A stretch of 64,000 nucleotides of DNA, from contig RPFO01000017.1 of the NCBI GenBank assembly GCA_009746045.1, forward strand, positions 507,001-571,000, written 5' to 3'. Source of the DNA: Mesostigma viride. Taxonomy: Eukaryota > Streptophyta > Mesostigmatophyceae > Mesostigmatales > Mesostigmataceae. Positions 1 through 10,004 of this stretch are shown here, one piece after another. Made by a program: the position numbers and the translations under genes. Numbering within the stretch: position 1 is the first letter of the stretch; the number at the start of each line of letters is the position of its first letter. The notes under the pieces are model-generated. The model ran no database searches. It was not told the origin of the DNA and saw only the letters and a list, made by a program, of their open reading frames with translations.

Positions 1-523
1 CCACTAGTCCGGATAGCTCAATGTGCACCTGACCTTGACACTAATCGCACAAACAGCCACAATTTTGCAAGCAAGAAGACATGGCTACCTCGGCATTTCA
101 TGAAATGTACTTCGTGAAATGCATTTCGTGAAATGTACTAAGGAACGTGATTGGCCGGCGTTCGCTCGCCAAATCTCGCAAAATGTACTAAGGCACGTGA
201 TTGGTCCCGCAAAATGTACTAAGGAACGTGATTGGCCGGCGAAGATTCTGTAGGGAATTTTAATTGCAGCAAACAGAATCTTCGCCGGCCAATCACGTTC
301 CTTAGTACATTTTGCGGGACCAATCACGTGCCTTAGTACATTTTGCGAGATTTGGCGAGCGAACGCCGGCCAATCACGTTCCTTAGTACATTTCACGAAA
401 TGCATTTCACGAAGTACATTTCATGAAATGCCGAGGTAGCCATGTCTTCTTGCTTGCAAAATTGTGGCTGTTTGTGCGATTAGTGTCAAGGTCAGGTGCA
501 CATTGAGCTATCCGGACTAGTGG
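1..523. repeat. Long perfect inverted repeat (hairpin), arms 1-251 and 273-523
   Basis: Base x pairs with base 524-x across arms of 251 bp separated by a 21-nt spacer (252-272). I found no mismatch when comparing the arms. Each arm carries internal degenerate direct repeats around the core AATGTACTAAGGAACGTGATTGG. The left arm starts at base 1, so the palindrome may extend outside the window. ORFs read through it are products of symmetry and not genes. It could be a foldback or MITE-type element, or a palindromic assembly artefact at a contig edge. Confidence 0.93.
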
Positions 524-1190
524 CCGACATGGCGGTCGAAACGGAAGGTGTGCTATGGCTTTGCTGGGATGATTATCATCGTAGTACATCATATGTATTA
601 CAGTACATTTCACGAAGTACATTTCATGGAGGCAGAGGGAAAGTTCCTGTTCATGGTGAGTCGGGGTTAGCAATCACGGCAATGTCGATACATGTACTTG
701 CAGTATATACAAATGCCATAATGTCCTTAGATGCAGCATGAATGTCTATTGTTCGGATTTCTTTTATCACGATGCTTAGGATGCCTTCCGACAGAAATCT
801 GCTGCGCTACAGGTCGGGAATACCTGAACTTGATATGCGTGGCCAGTGGCCATGGCAGCCGGGGTCGGTAAGAATTAACTTCGATAGCCATGAATAATGC
901 GGAAAGTGAACGTTGTCCACCCGCTGCACAGGGAAAATGGCTGCACAGGAACGGCCTGACGTGATACTGTCGCAAAGCAGTTCTCATAAGCCGACAATTA
1001 CACATTCGACTTATGATCGATAATCGGCGCAGGCCTTCGACATTCAAGCGCGCATCGAAACGTCGTGAGGATTTCGGACATTTAGATGAAGTTGGATTGT
1101 TTTCGGCCCTCGTATTTGCCATGATCTTGGCCATCCAATCTTTTTGCTTCGTGCACAGTTTGCGTTTGCAGTTAAGCGTAGGTACATGAC
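524..1190. other. Unannotated stretch
   Basis: No recognisable coding, RNA or transposon signature is visible. Open frames here are short and have no recognisable motifs. Confidence 0.5.
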
Positions 1191-1270
1191 AAGCTTGCGT
1201 TTGCGTTTGCGTTTGCGTTTGCCTTTGCCTTTGCCTTTGCGTATACATTTGCATGTGCGCTTGCGTTGCC
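1191..1270. repeat. (TTTGCG/TTTGCC)n microsatellite
   Basis: A hexamer array of TTTGCG drifts into TTTGCC, followed by degenerate units. Basic ORFs reading KRKRKRK or LRLRLR through it are translations of the repeat. Confidence 0.9.
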
Positions 1271-1675
1271 GTTTGCTTATGCGTCCCAATGTATGTCTGG
1301 CTTTGGGCAATTCTATTTCCTTGTCGTTGGGATATGAGTGGGTGCTGGCGGTGGTGTTACTGTCGGCAGGTAGAGTGGCAGTGGCTTCAACTTCTGTTGC
1401 TTTTTCATTGCATTTGCATTTTCATTGGGTCTCTGTAGTTAACAACTGCTTTAAATATCTTTGTTAATAGCCGGCTTCAGCTGTAATTTCGATTGCATGT
1501 TGCTTTTGAATTGCATTCGCACTGGGCACATGCAGTGGGCATTAGGCATTGGTAGTGCAATTACACATGCAGTCACACTTGCAATTGCAATGAAGTTGAA
1601 ATTGAAGCTGCAGCTAAAATTTGCTACGTGCCTACTGGTACAGTCGCATGTGCAGTCAACTTTGTGCTTGTTTAT

Positions 1676-1735
1676 TATTATTATTTCTTCTTCTTATAAT
1701 TTCTTCTTATTATTATTATAATTTCTTCTTGCTTT
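1676..1735. repeat. Low-complexity TTA/TTC stretch
   Basis: Runs of TTATTATT and TTCTTCTT form a simple repeat directly upstream of the GGGGCA array. Confidence 0.8.
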
Positions 1736-1766
1736 TCGTAATGTGTGGTGGTTAGAATGGTGATGG

Positions 1767-1912
1767 CAGGGGCAGGAGCAGGGGCAGGGGCAGGGGCAGG
1801 GGCAGGGGCAGGGGCAGGGGCAGGGGCAGGGGCAGGGGCAGGGGCAGGGGCAGGGGCAGGGGCAGGGGCAGGGGCAGGGGCAGGGGTAGGGGCAGGGGCA
1901 GGGGCAGGGGCA
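1767..1912 (+). repeat. (GGGGCA)n array
   Basis: About 24 tandem hexamers, almost uninterrupted (single GGAGCA and GGGGTA variants). The G-rich strand has continuous G4 tracts and could form G-quadruplexes. The (GA)n and (AP)n polypeptides read through it are not genes. Confidence 0.95.
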
Positions 1913-2077
1913 ATCATGAGTTGCTTTCGGCCTGGCATGTGCACCAGAACTGGCATATGTGCTCGCAATGCAGCTTGCTACTCTTGTTCCTTTTGTTTGC
2001 CTTTTCTTTTGTTTGGGAACTGTTCGTGCAGGGGGGTGGGATGAGGCCGCGAGTCTCTGGGCAGGGGCATTGACGTG

Positions 2078-3341
2078 GGTAGGTGTGTGTCTGGGCTAAG
2101 TCTGCAATTGTCGCTGCTGTGCTGTACTTCTGGCTGTGGCTTACGGTGCATTTGTGGCTTGGAGTAGGGGTGAGGCTAGGGTGGGCGCAGGCGCGGGCGT
2201 GGGCGTGGGCGTGGGCGTGAGCGTGGGCATGGGCGCGGGCGTGGGCGTGGGCGTGGGCGTGGGCGTGGGCGTGGGCGTGGGCGTGGGTGTGGGCGTGGGC
2301 GTGGGCGTGGGCGTGGGCGTGGGCGTGGGCGTGGGCGTGGGCGTGGGCGTTGGCATGGGCGTGGGCGTGGGCGTGGGCGTGGGCGTGGGCGTAGGCGTGG
2401 GAGTGGGCGTGGGCGTGGGCGTGGGCGTGGGCGTGGGCGTGGGCGTGGGCGTGGGCGTGGGTGTGGGTGTGGGCGTGGGCGTGGGCGTGGGTGTGGGCGT
2501 GGGCGTGGGCGTGGGCGTGGGCGTGGGCGTGGGTGTGGGTGTGGGTGTGGGCGTGGGCGTGGGCGTGGGCGTGGGCGTGGGCGTGGGCGTGGGCGTGGGC
2601 GTGGGCGTGGGCGTGGGCGTGGGCGTGGGCGTGGGCGTGGGCGTGGGCGTGGGCGTGGGCGTGGGCGTGGGCGTGGGCGTGGGCGTGGGCGTGGGCGTGG
2701 GCGTGGGCGTGGCGTGGCGTGGGCGTGGGCGTGGGCGTGCGCGTGCGCGTGGGCGTGGGCGTGGGAGTGGGCGTTGGAGTGGGCGTGGGCGTGGGCGTGA
2801 GCGTGGGCGTGGGCGTGGGCGTGGGCGTGGGCGTGGGCGTGGGCGTGGGCGTGGGCGTGGGCGTGGGCGTGGGCGTGGGCGTGGGCGTGGGCGTGGGCGT
2901 GGGCGTGGGCGTGGGCGTGGGCGTGGGCGTGGGCGTGGGCGTGGGCGTGGGCGTGGGCGTGGGCGTGGGCGTGGGCGTGGGCGTGAGCGTGGGCGTGGGC
3001 GTGGGCGTTGGCGTGGGTAGGTGTGTGTCTCAGCTACGTCTGCTATTGTTGCAGCTGCGCTCTACTTCTGGCTGTGGCTTTGGGTATAATTGTGGCTTGG
3101 AGTAGGGGTGAGGCTAGGGTGGGCGTGGGCGTGGGCGTGGGCGTGGGCGTGGGCGTGGGCGTGGGCGTGGGCGTGGGCGTGGGCGTGGGCGTGGGCGTGG
3201 GCGTGGGCGTGGGCGTGGGCGTGGGCGTGGGCGTGGGCGTGGGCGTGGGCGTGGGCGTGGGCGTGGGCGTGGGCGTGGGCATGGGCGTGGGCGTGGGCGT
3301 GGGCGTGGGCGTGGGCGTGGGCGTGGGCGTGGGCGTGGGTG
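2078..3341 (+). repeat. Duplicated block: unique 100-bp flank plus (GGGCGT)n array, two copies
   Basis: A non-repetitive flank of about 105 bp, containing GGCTTGGAGTAGGGGTGAGG, occurs at 2078-2180 and again, diverged, at 3016-3117. Each copy is followed by a GGGCGT hexamer array: 2180-3012 in the first and 3118-3338 in the second. The unit of duplication is therefore about 0.94 kb of flank plus array, not just the hexamer. A few phase breaks (GCGTGGCGTGGC near 2710, GTGCGCGTGC near 2740) mark replication slips. The long ORFs encoding (GV)n, (AW)n or (GR)n are shadows of the hexamer. Confidence 0.92.
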
Positions 3342-3585
3342 AGAATGGGCGGGTGCGGGGGCAGGGGCATGGGCATGGGCGGGGGCGGGGCGGGGGCGGG
3401 GGCGGGGGCGGGGCGGGGGGGCGGGGGCGGGGGCGGGGGCGGGGGCGGGGGGGGGCGGGGGCGGGGGCGGGGCATGGGCGTGTGCATGGGCGTTGGGGGG
3501 TCAGGGGGGCTGGGGTTGGGTTTGGGTGGGTGGGTCATTGGTGCAATGTTTGGAGTTGGGGCTTGTGGGGGGGGGGGGGGGGGCG
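3342..3585 (+). repeat. G-rich low-complexity tract (GGGGGC)n with poly-G
   Basis: Degenerate GGGGGC and GGGGC units end in an 18-20 nt poly-G run near 3567-3584. No gene is supported. Confidence 0.85.
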
Positions 3586-4140
3586 CATGGGGATTGCCAT
3601 GCGCGTGCACGTGGGCGTCCGCGTGATCCTCTGTTCGTGTACATGTTCATGCATGTGCCATGACGGCACAATGCATGTCAGATTCGTGACTTTATCGTGT
3701 GTTCCCTAGTTGCAAGTATTACTGCTAAAATTCATTGCAGCATTCCATTCCTTGCATAATGCTTGATTGCTTGCATCAGTTCATTCTATACTTCGATCAT
3801 GACCTGAAGTGCTTAAGTATTACCAGACTCTCGCGCAGTGTCAGAATGTCCAATTTTTAGCACACATGCATGTTTGCACACCAAAGCCCTCATTCCCATG
3901 TTGATAAGGCTAAGTAAAACATTTTTTTTTTGTGCGGTGATCCACGAAATGCAGCTGTGAATGGCTCTAGGAGGTCACCAATGGTGGCCAGACCTGTTAT
4001 TGAGCATTGGGAGACGTTACAGGGGCATCAATCACAGTTACATTTAGTTCATATGTAGTTCAATTTAGTACATTATAGTATAAATGTAGTAGAAAATAGT
4101 ACAACCTAGTATATTGTAGCATATACTAGTTCAACTACCT
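3586..4140. other. Unannotated AT-richer stretch
   Basis: No gene is seen. 4040-4135 contains degenerate TAGTA/TAGTAC repeats. Confidence 0.5.
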
Positions 4141-4224
4141 CCAGATGAGATCCAGGGGCTATGGGGACACTTTTTATGCAAAACTGAACTTGAAACAAGC
4201 AAAAAACAAGAAACTTGGAAAAAC

Positions 4225-4790
4225 TCAAAATGTACTTGTGCTGGAGTACATTCTTAACGGCTGGCAGGGCGTGAGGGAGGCCCCAGCCACGTGGCTAAGA
4301 GCCAAGGGCCGCGCCACCGAAACGTCAATAAGCAGATGCCGGCCACCCCCCTCAAAGTCCAGCACCACGATGTCAGGCCGGTGGTTGGGGGAATAGAAGG
4401 CAGCGCCATCCGCATCCTCGGACCGGATGTTCGCGTGGGGGAAAACCGACCGGATCATGGCGAGCACCACCGTCAGGAGGACAGTGTGCAAATACAAATA
4501 CCAATTCTGATTCTGTTGGCCCCCTGCATGCAGGCAAGGTAGTGAGTCCCCGTGGGATCCAGCGGCTGCCCACAGCTACCACAAGGCCGCCCGGCCGGAA
4601 CAAGAGGCTGCGGGGCAAATAGCTGGTGCCGGAGCGCCACCGAGTAGTGGCTGGGAGCCAAGGCGAATGGGGGGCCATGGGAAGAGCACGAAGGTACGCC
4701 GAGCCCACACTCCGCAAGGAAAGCGAGAACAGCCACGCACGTCCCTGGGCGTTGAGGTCCGCGAAAAGAGCAATCCAATCAGCCGTGTGC
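4225..4790 (-). pseudogene. Zinc knuckle plus restriction-like endonuclease, C-terminal part of the non-LTR element
   Basis: The minus strand encodes a Cys/His knuckle of pattern CX2CX9HX3C (CGSCGQPLD...THYLAC, near 4590-4530), then the segment DADGAAFYSPNHRPDIVVLD followed by HLLIDVSV near 4400-4310. The RPD...D spacing matches the PD-(D/E)XK nuclease core of RLE non-LTR elements. The knuckle and nuclease lie in different frames, so the copy is broken. The same protein segments recur at 34.9-35.3 and 63.4-63.8 kb. After the nuclease core the sequence diverges from those copies. Confidence 0.8.
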
Positions 4791-4926
4791 AGAATACCCG
4801 CGTAGGTTTTCTGGTGTTTATCGATGACGCGAGCAGGGAATGCGGCGGGAGATTGAACGGAGGCGACCGAGGGAGTGCCGCGAGGGAGGTGGCGCTGTAC
4901 CGCCTGAGCGGCACGGACGGGAGAAC

Positions 4927-5425
4927 GGCCGGGCCCACTTCAAATGTTCCGAAAAGTGTGACACTTTTGGTCGTTTTTTTGACTTTTTCGACGATCGTCA
5001 CTCTGCAGAGTGATTCGTCGTGCGAAATCGTGCGAAATTGTGCGAAATTTGCTGAAATCGTGTGAAATTTGCTGAAATCGTGCGAATTTGTGCGAAATTT
5101 GCTGAAATTGTGCGAAATTTCATGTGAAAAATGTCGACGACCTAAAAAATTTTGATGTGCACAACGTGTGTGAATTCATGCGAAATTTTGTCAAACGTCA
5201 CTCCCCAAAACGACCCTTGGTTGAAATCCATGCGAAATTGTGCGAAATCATGCAAAATTGTGCGAAATCGTGCGAAATCGTGCGAAAATGTGTGAAAATT
5301 TTGCGAAAATCACGCGAAAATCACGCGAACTCGTGCGAAATTTTATTTTTTTTTTGCGAAAATAGCGAAAAAGTGTCACACACTTGGCTTGGACGGCGGA
5401 TCGAACATTTGAAGTGGGCCCGGCC
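4927..5425. mobile_element. MITE-like TIR element, 499 bp, TSD GAAC
   Basis: The terminal inverted repeats are GGCCGGGCCCACTTCAAATG at the left end (4927) and its reverse complement ending at 5425, with a weaker match further in (AAGTGTGACACTTTT against AAGTGTCACAC). GAAC occurs immediately outside both ends (4923-4926 and 5426-5429), consistent with a 4-bp target duplication. The interior (5010-5370) is a degenerate tandem array of TGCGAAAT units with no ORF. It splits the coding region of the non-LTR element between RT and endonuclease, so it inserted later. Confidence 0.85.
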
Positions 5426-5503
5426 GAACAGGCCTGCTGGATCTCAGCATAGGCCTCCTGGATGGCGGTGACGAAGGGCAAAGGGCTGCTGGGGTCCAGG
5501 AGG

Positions 5504-6679
5504 TCAGGCGCTGCTGTTGCCAAAAGGGGCAGGAGCCGGCAGCTTTCCGCCCACGACTGAGCGACGGAGCCCAAAAATGCTGCTGGGGCCAGCCGGGCGG
5601 CACGAGTCAGACCGCAGCCACCCATCCGTGCATGCAGGCAGGGAGGCAATGCGAATAGCATGTGGCGGGAGGTCGGGGCCCGGGACCAGCTGCGCCAAGG
5701 CCGACTGGATGCGTTCGTCGTGGCCCTCGGCGGCCAGCCGGACCTGAGCCGGAAGAGCGCCCCGGAGCCAGTGAACGACGCGAGGGTGAGCGCAAAACCA
5801 CAGAAGCAGACCCTTGGTCTGCGAATCATGAAGGCGCGCAATCAAGGGCAGTACCTCAGTGCGTGCCTCGAGGGCGGCCCGCAGAGCATGGATGACAAAC
5901 GCGGGGTCGCCAACCGGAACGCCGAGGACATCCAACCCATGGAGGCGCTCGTCCCGGCCCAAGAGCTGGGGCGGAAAGCCGGAGCAATCACCTTGGGGCG
6001 AGTACACCGCGCACTTGGCCAGGGTCAACTGGAGGTTGATGTCGGCCACCGCGGTCTGCAGTGCCAGCAGAGCCGCGGTGGTGTCCGGCACAGGGCCCAG
6101 AAGGTAGATATCATCCAAGTAGGCCTGAATAGCGACCGCCGGGTGGGCAGCATGGACCGCTTGGAGGCAACCCTGGAGGGGGGCGGCAAAGTACAGGGGT
6201 CCCAGGGGGTCCCCTTGCTGGGTGCCCGACCGCGACAGCAGGCCGCCGCGAGTGCCGTCCTCCATGATGTGAACCAGTTGGCCGGGCTGGCCGTAGCACA
6301 CGGCTGTCCAAGCGTACAAGTCCTCGAAGGACTCCATGACGGCCGCAAACATGCTGGCGCGGGACAGACTGTTGAACGCGTTGTGGCAGTCGACCTTGAC
6401 GACAGCGTGGGTGGGGTGGGCCTCGAGGTAGGCCTGCACCGAATGGATGAGGATATCCGCCCCGCCTGGAGTCGTCACCCCCAGCTGGGCCGCCACCGAG
6501 GTCTCACCCGCTGCGAGGGGCGGGCAGAAAAAGGCACGGAGCTCGGGCGCCTTTTGGCGGCAGATCACTTTGCCCACGAGCTTGCAGAGCACCTCACCGC
6601 AGGCGATCGGGCGCACCTTGCCCTCGGGGGGGGCAAGACACCCTTGAGCAGAGCGAGGAGGCGAGCGCCCGCTAACCAC
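5504..6679 (-). pseudogene. Reverse transcriptase core of the non-LTR element
   Basis: A 391-codon open frame contains RT motifs in order: VRPIACGEVL (fingers), VVKVDCHNAFNSLSR (motif A with catalytic Asp), SRSGTQQGDPLGPLYFA (motif B), AYLDDIYLLG (motif C, catalytic YxDD) and LAKCAVYSP (motif D-like). All catalytic Asp residues are present. It follows the zinc-finger ORF with a frame change at the G8 run near 6626-6633 and is cut from its endonuclease by the MITE at 4927-5425. The GC-rich sequence leaves a 373-codon antisense frame open, which is not a gene. Confidence 0.88.
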
Positions 6680-8151
6680 TCGCGCGCAGCGGGAGGAACG
6701 CGACCAGCCGCCAGGTCAATGAGGGTGTCAAAGAGAATGTCCTCGCCCCCATGCCCCACCAGGACCTCCAAGTGCTCGTAGCGCCAGCCCGACGACCCGG
6801 TAGAGGAAGCCCGCGGGACCGCACGCATCACCTCCAGGAAGCAGTCGCGGTCCAGCCGGAGGGGGGCCGGCAGGGGGTCCGGCACGGGCAGCTGGAATCC
6901 GGGCTCCGCAGGGTGAAGAGCCTCCAAGGCCGCCAGGGTAGCCGCATTGGCGGGGGCCAGCTTGGCCATTTCCAAGCGGGTCATGGCCCGGCTGAGCTGC
7001 CCCTCGCGGACGAGGCGGATGACATCGGCGGCCACCCGCTCGAAGTTGACCTCCCCCGACAGCCGGGCCGTGCGCGGGGGCGGCACGCCAAACAGCCCCT
7101 CCCAGTCCCCCTGCAGAAAGCGTCGGCAACGGGCAATAACCGCACCCTGGAGGCCGCGCACACCACGCCCGAGAGGGGTGAGGAGCAGGCGGGGGGTCAC
7201 CATGTGCAGTTTAAAGCCCAGCGGGTCGTCCGGAGCGGCGTGCATGCGCCGGAGAGAAACGATTGCACATTGCGCGAAAAGGCTACGCGCGCGGTGGGGG
7301 AGGTCGGTCAGGGTAGACGTCGGGTTGATGGCGCATGCATCCCAGGGAACCGTGTCAAGCCAACGCCAACTGGCCGAGTAGTCGGGCGGCGGGGGCTGGG
7401 AGCCGGTGGGAGCCGAGGCGGGAGGGGGGGAGGGGGCCGGGACTGCTGGCCGGTTGAGGGGCCGTTGAGCAACACAGGCGCGCGCGTGCTGAGCGCGCCC
7501 GTGAATGGAGTACACCCGCTGGCAGTGAGCTTCCGGGCACCGGTAACAGCTCATGGCCTGCAGATCCGCCGCGCCGAGATCGGGGTGCACAGCGCGAAGG
7601 TGCTGGCAGAGGAGGTTACGGTTGTGGAACACACCAGCACACGGGGACCCCGTGCCGGGAAGCAGCACGGCACACCGGTGAAGGCCGTCGGCGGGCGCTG
7701 AGTGGCGGGGAGCGGCGCCAGCAAAGGCAGGACGTGGGGCCTGCGGCGTCTCCCCAGCCGGGCCGGCAGGCGCGCGCACCACGACCCGACCAGCGCCCGG
7801 CATGCCCGCCGGGGCCACGGAGGAGGCAGTGCCCCCGGGGAGACCCCCAGCGGAGGGGGATCGAGAACGCCGGCGCCCCTCCCAGGGGGACTCGCCAGCG
7901 CGCCCGCGACCACCCCAGGCCCCGGCAACGAGGCCGGGGACGGCGGCCGAGGGGTCGGGGAGGCAGCTGGCCCCGGGGCCCGGTGGGGACCCGGCAGGGG
8001 ACCCAGCGAGACCGGGGGCGGGCCGAGAGGAAGCGCAGTCCCAGGGGGCGGCACAACAGCCCGGCACAACGGGCAGCGCGGCACGGAGTGGAGCAAGCTG
8101 CGCGCGATGCACGCTTGATGGAATGTGTGGCCGCACGCGGGCAGGCGACAC
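6565..8151 (-). pseudogene. Zinc-finger and RT N-terminal region of the non-LTR element
   Basis: A 528-codon frame. Its first third is Pro/Gly/Ala-rich and overlaps the RING-encoding frame. Residues about 170-240 hold two Cys/His fingers (C...C...FHNRNLLCQHLRAVH and CYRCPEAHCQRVYSIHGRAQ), which suit DNA or RNA binding by a non-LTR element N-terminus. The C-terminal part (SSTGSSGWRYEHLEVL) matches the conserved region just ahead of RT motif 1. The RT core continues in another frame after the G8 run near 6630, so one original polyprotein is split. Confidence 0.75.
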
Positions 8152-8357
8152 AAGCCATCCCCCGGCCGGAAGGGCTCAAGGCAGATGGCACAGGAGCCCG
8201 ACTCGGGGTCGTCCCCCTCCAGAAGGGACCGGACATGAGGGGGGGGCGGGTCCCAGCCGGCCTCCCAGTGTCTAATCACCAAGAAAATGTCCTCATATGA
8301 GGACATTTTTAAGCATGGATACCATTTGTAATAACTCACACATTTCAACATATCCAT
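7551..8357 (-). pseudogene. RING-finger N-terminus of the non-LTR ORF2
   Basis: The frame carries a canonical C3HC4/H2-type RING: CAICLEPFRPGDGLCRLPAC, then GHTFHQACIA, then RCPLC, encoded about 8197-8055. RING domains normally act as E3 ubiquitin ligases; their role in a retroelement protein is not established here. The likely start is MSSYEDIF at 8308, inside the palindrome 8289-8308, although the frame stays open upstream. Downstream of the RING the frame becomes Pro/Arg-rich, and coding moves to the overlapping frame that bears the Cys/His fingers. Confidence 0.78.
8289..8308. repeat. 20-bp perfect palindrome at the ORF2 start; near-copy at 10003-10022
   Basis: ATGTCCTCATATGAGGACAT is its own reverse complement and supplies the ATG of the RING ORF on the minus strand. 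A one-base variant (ATGTCCTCAAATGAGGACAT) lies at 10003-10022, where it overlaps the end of the PHD-finger ORF. The two copies bracket 8309-10002. Confidence 0.8.
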
Positions 8358-10002
8358 GGGTACGGCATGGAACCATGTTCATTTATGATATGTTCAAGAG
8401 TAGCAATGCTTAACATCCATGAAATATGCTCATTGTATAATTGTTTACGATTTATGAATGCAGGGGGGTCGCTACGCGAGTGACCAACAAGCACTCAAGT
8501 CAACAATATGCCCAGAAAGAAGGCAGGGCCAGGTCATGGCTGGTCCTGAAAATGCACCCAAGGTGCCCACAACATGTCTACATTACACCCTCGCTATCCT
8601 AGACCCTGCAGCCTGCCGGGGGGGGCACAAAATGTAACTGGCAGCCAGGGACCATGGTGCAGGCCAAATAGCAGGTGTAAAGCTAGCTCAAAGCTAGCTC
8701 AGTCCAAAGAATGAAATAAGAAGCAAATACTTGCCAAGGTTAGGTCTGTGATCGTTATTGGAGGCTTGGCTGCCACCACGGTGCTCGACAATGATGCTGA
8801 AGCCTTCAATCATATATGAAGCAGATACTGCAAAGAGGCACAAATAGCAATACAAGCACAATGTAAGCATGAAAAGCTCAAGTTTCCAAGCCAGTCTAGC
8901 TCACTTGGCCATGAGGTTAAGCGTTAGAAACATATGGGCAACATCCCAGCAAGCCTTGAAAAAGTTTTCAGCAACAAGGCAGTATATGTGTTAAATCAAA
9001 CTACCACATTGCAACTAAGCACAGTGACTTCTACTTGCTGCTGTTTTGACGACGCAAGGCCGTTTACCTTTTCAGTGACACCACGGGAAAAGAAAGCATT
9101 ACCCAGCAAACTTCCTTTAAGTTCCCCGGACATAGGCGTAATCACAACCACGACGTTGGGCATTGAAAAGAACCGGAATCATTAAGTCTGCGGGGGTTAT
9201 AAGCTACGATACTCTTGACACGCTTATTTAGAACGATGCGGTTGCGGATGACATCCGGAACCTTGTTCTTGACGTGCGCCCAGGCCGCCAGCTGCGCGGG
9301 ACAGCTCAAGAAAAATATACTAAAGGACGGTGACGCCCGGGAAGCACCCAGCCTTGCGGCAAAAGTAAAATATGGCTCGCGCTCGCCGTGGTTTTCGCCA
9401 GGCGTGACTGCGATATCACGACGAAAAAATGGAGACTCTTTGACCCATCTAACTGCCCAGGTCCCTCTGTTGCCCGGGTCGCCCATTAACCCAGAAGCGT
9501 ACCATAACCCATACTCGCGATATCCGCAGCTACTGGGCGGAAAAAGAAATTGTAAAACCGAACTGCATACTGACCTATCATGCCATCTACGTAGCTTCCA
9601 GATTTTCTTCAACGATGCCAAAATCCGTTCATGAACAATATTTTCGACATATACAAAGCACCTGCACGTCAAAAGCAGCATCTTTGAAATGACTAGATGA
9701 TGATCTAAAGTTCTGTCTTCATTCGGGGCAAAATAATGGCCTATAACGTTCAGGCAAGCCTCAGAACTGGAACGACCCCATAGCCGTCACTCGACAAAAT
9801 GCTCGATTACATTGCAACGTTCTTGCTGTAGTAGGTACTTTTCCTCGCCTCATATTTTCCAGGTACGGTCGGCCCCTGTCGACCCCGGGGGCTTGGCGCG
9901 CTCAGTACCTATCCCAGTTTCGCGCCAAAACCCACCAGGGATCCTCAGGACCAACTTTGGCGCCAAAACCGCCCCCCTGACCCCCCCCGTCTCAAACGAG
10001 GA
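8309..10002. other. Segment between the two palindromes, possible insertion
   Basis: This 1.69-kb stretch differs in base composition from the GC-rich flanks and is bracketed by near-identical 20-bp sequences. The only sizeable frame is a 179-codon minus-strand ORF at 9142-9681 with no motif I recognise. It may be an insertion between ORF1 and ORF2 of one element, or a junction of two separate element fragments. Confidence 0.4.
9142..9681 (-). CDS. Hypothetical ORF, 179 codons
   Basis: The frame reads from MLLLTCRCFV to QCPTSWL. It includes a basic segment (KNKVPDVIRNRIVLNKRVKS) but no family signature. A 139-codon ORF overlaps it on the opposite strand, so either or both may be chance. No splice context was identified. 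Confidence 0.15.
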   Translation of the reverse strand: MLLLTCRCFVYVENIVHERILASLKKIWKLRRWHDRSVCSSVLQFLFPPSSCGYREYGLWYASGLMGDPGNRGTWAVRWVKESPFFRRDIAVTPGENHGEREPYFTFAARLGASRASPSFSIFFLSCPAQLAAWAHVKNKVPDVIRNRIVLNKRVKSIVAYNPRRLNDSGSFQCPTSWL

Positions 10003-10004
10003 CT

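Larger units (their letters stand above)
4225..8357 (-). mobile_element. Degenerate non-LTR retrotransposon (RING, ZnF, RT, zinc knuckle, restriction-like endonuclease)
   Basis: Read on the minus strand, the element runs from an N-terminal RING finger (about 8200-8055) through two Cys/His fingers (about 7690-7460), a reverse transcriptase (about 6830-5900, YLDD at 6121-6110), a CCHC knuckle and an RPD...ID restriction-like endonuclease (4.79-4.30 kb). This is the architecture expected of RLE-type (R2/CRE-like) non-LTR elements, with an unusual RING addition. The frame changes at least twice, once in the G8 run near 6626-6633, and a 499-bp MITE sits between RT and endonuclease. Homology to the copies at 35 and 63 kb stops soon after the endonuclease core, so the 3' end is lost here. 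Confidence 0.85.

Noticed and set aside
2136-3709. Long ORFs encoding (GV)n, (AW)n, (GR)n and (AH)n
   Set aside because: All are frames of the GGGCGT hexamer array; no stop codon can arise in the repeat, so length carries no coding signal.
5660-7701. Plus-strand ORFs of 373 and 316 codons opposite the RT
   Set aside because: They are antisense shadows in very GC-rich sequence; the minus-strand frames carry all RT and zinc-finger motifs.
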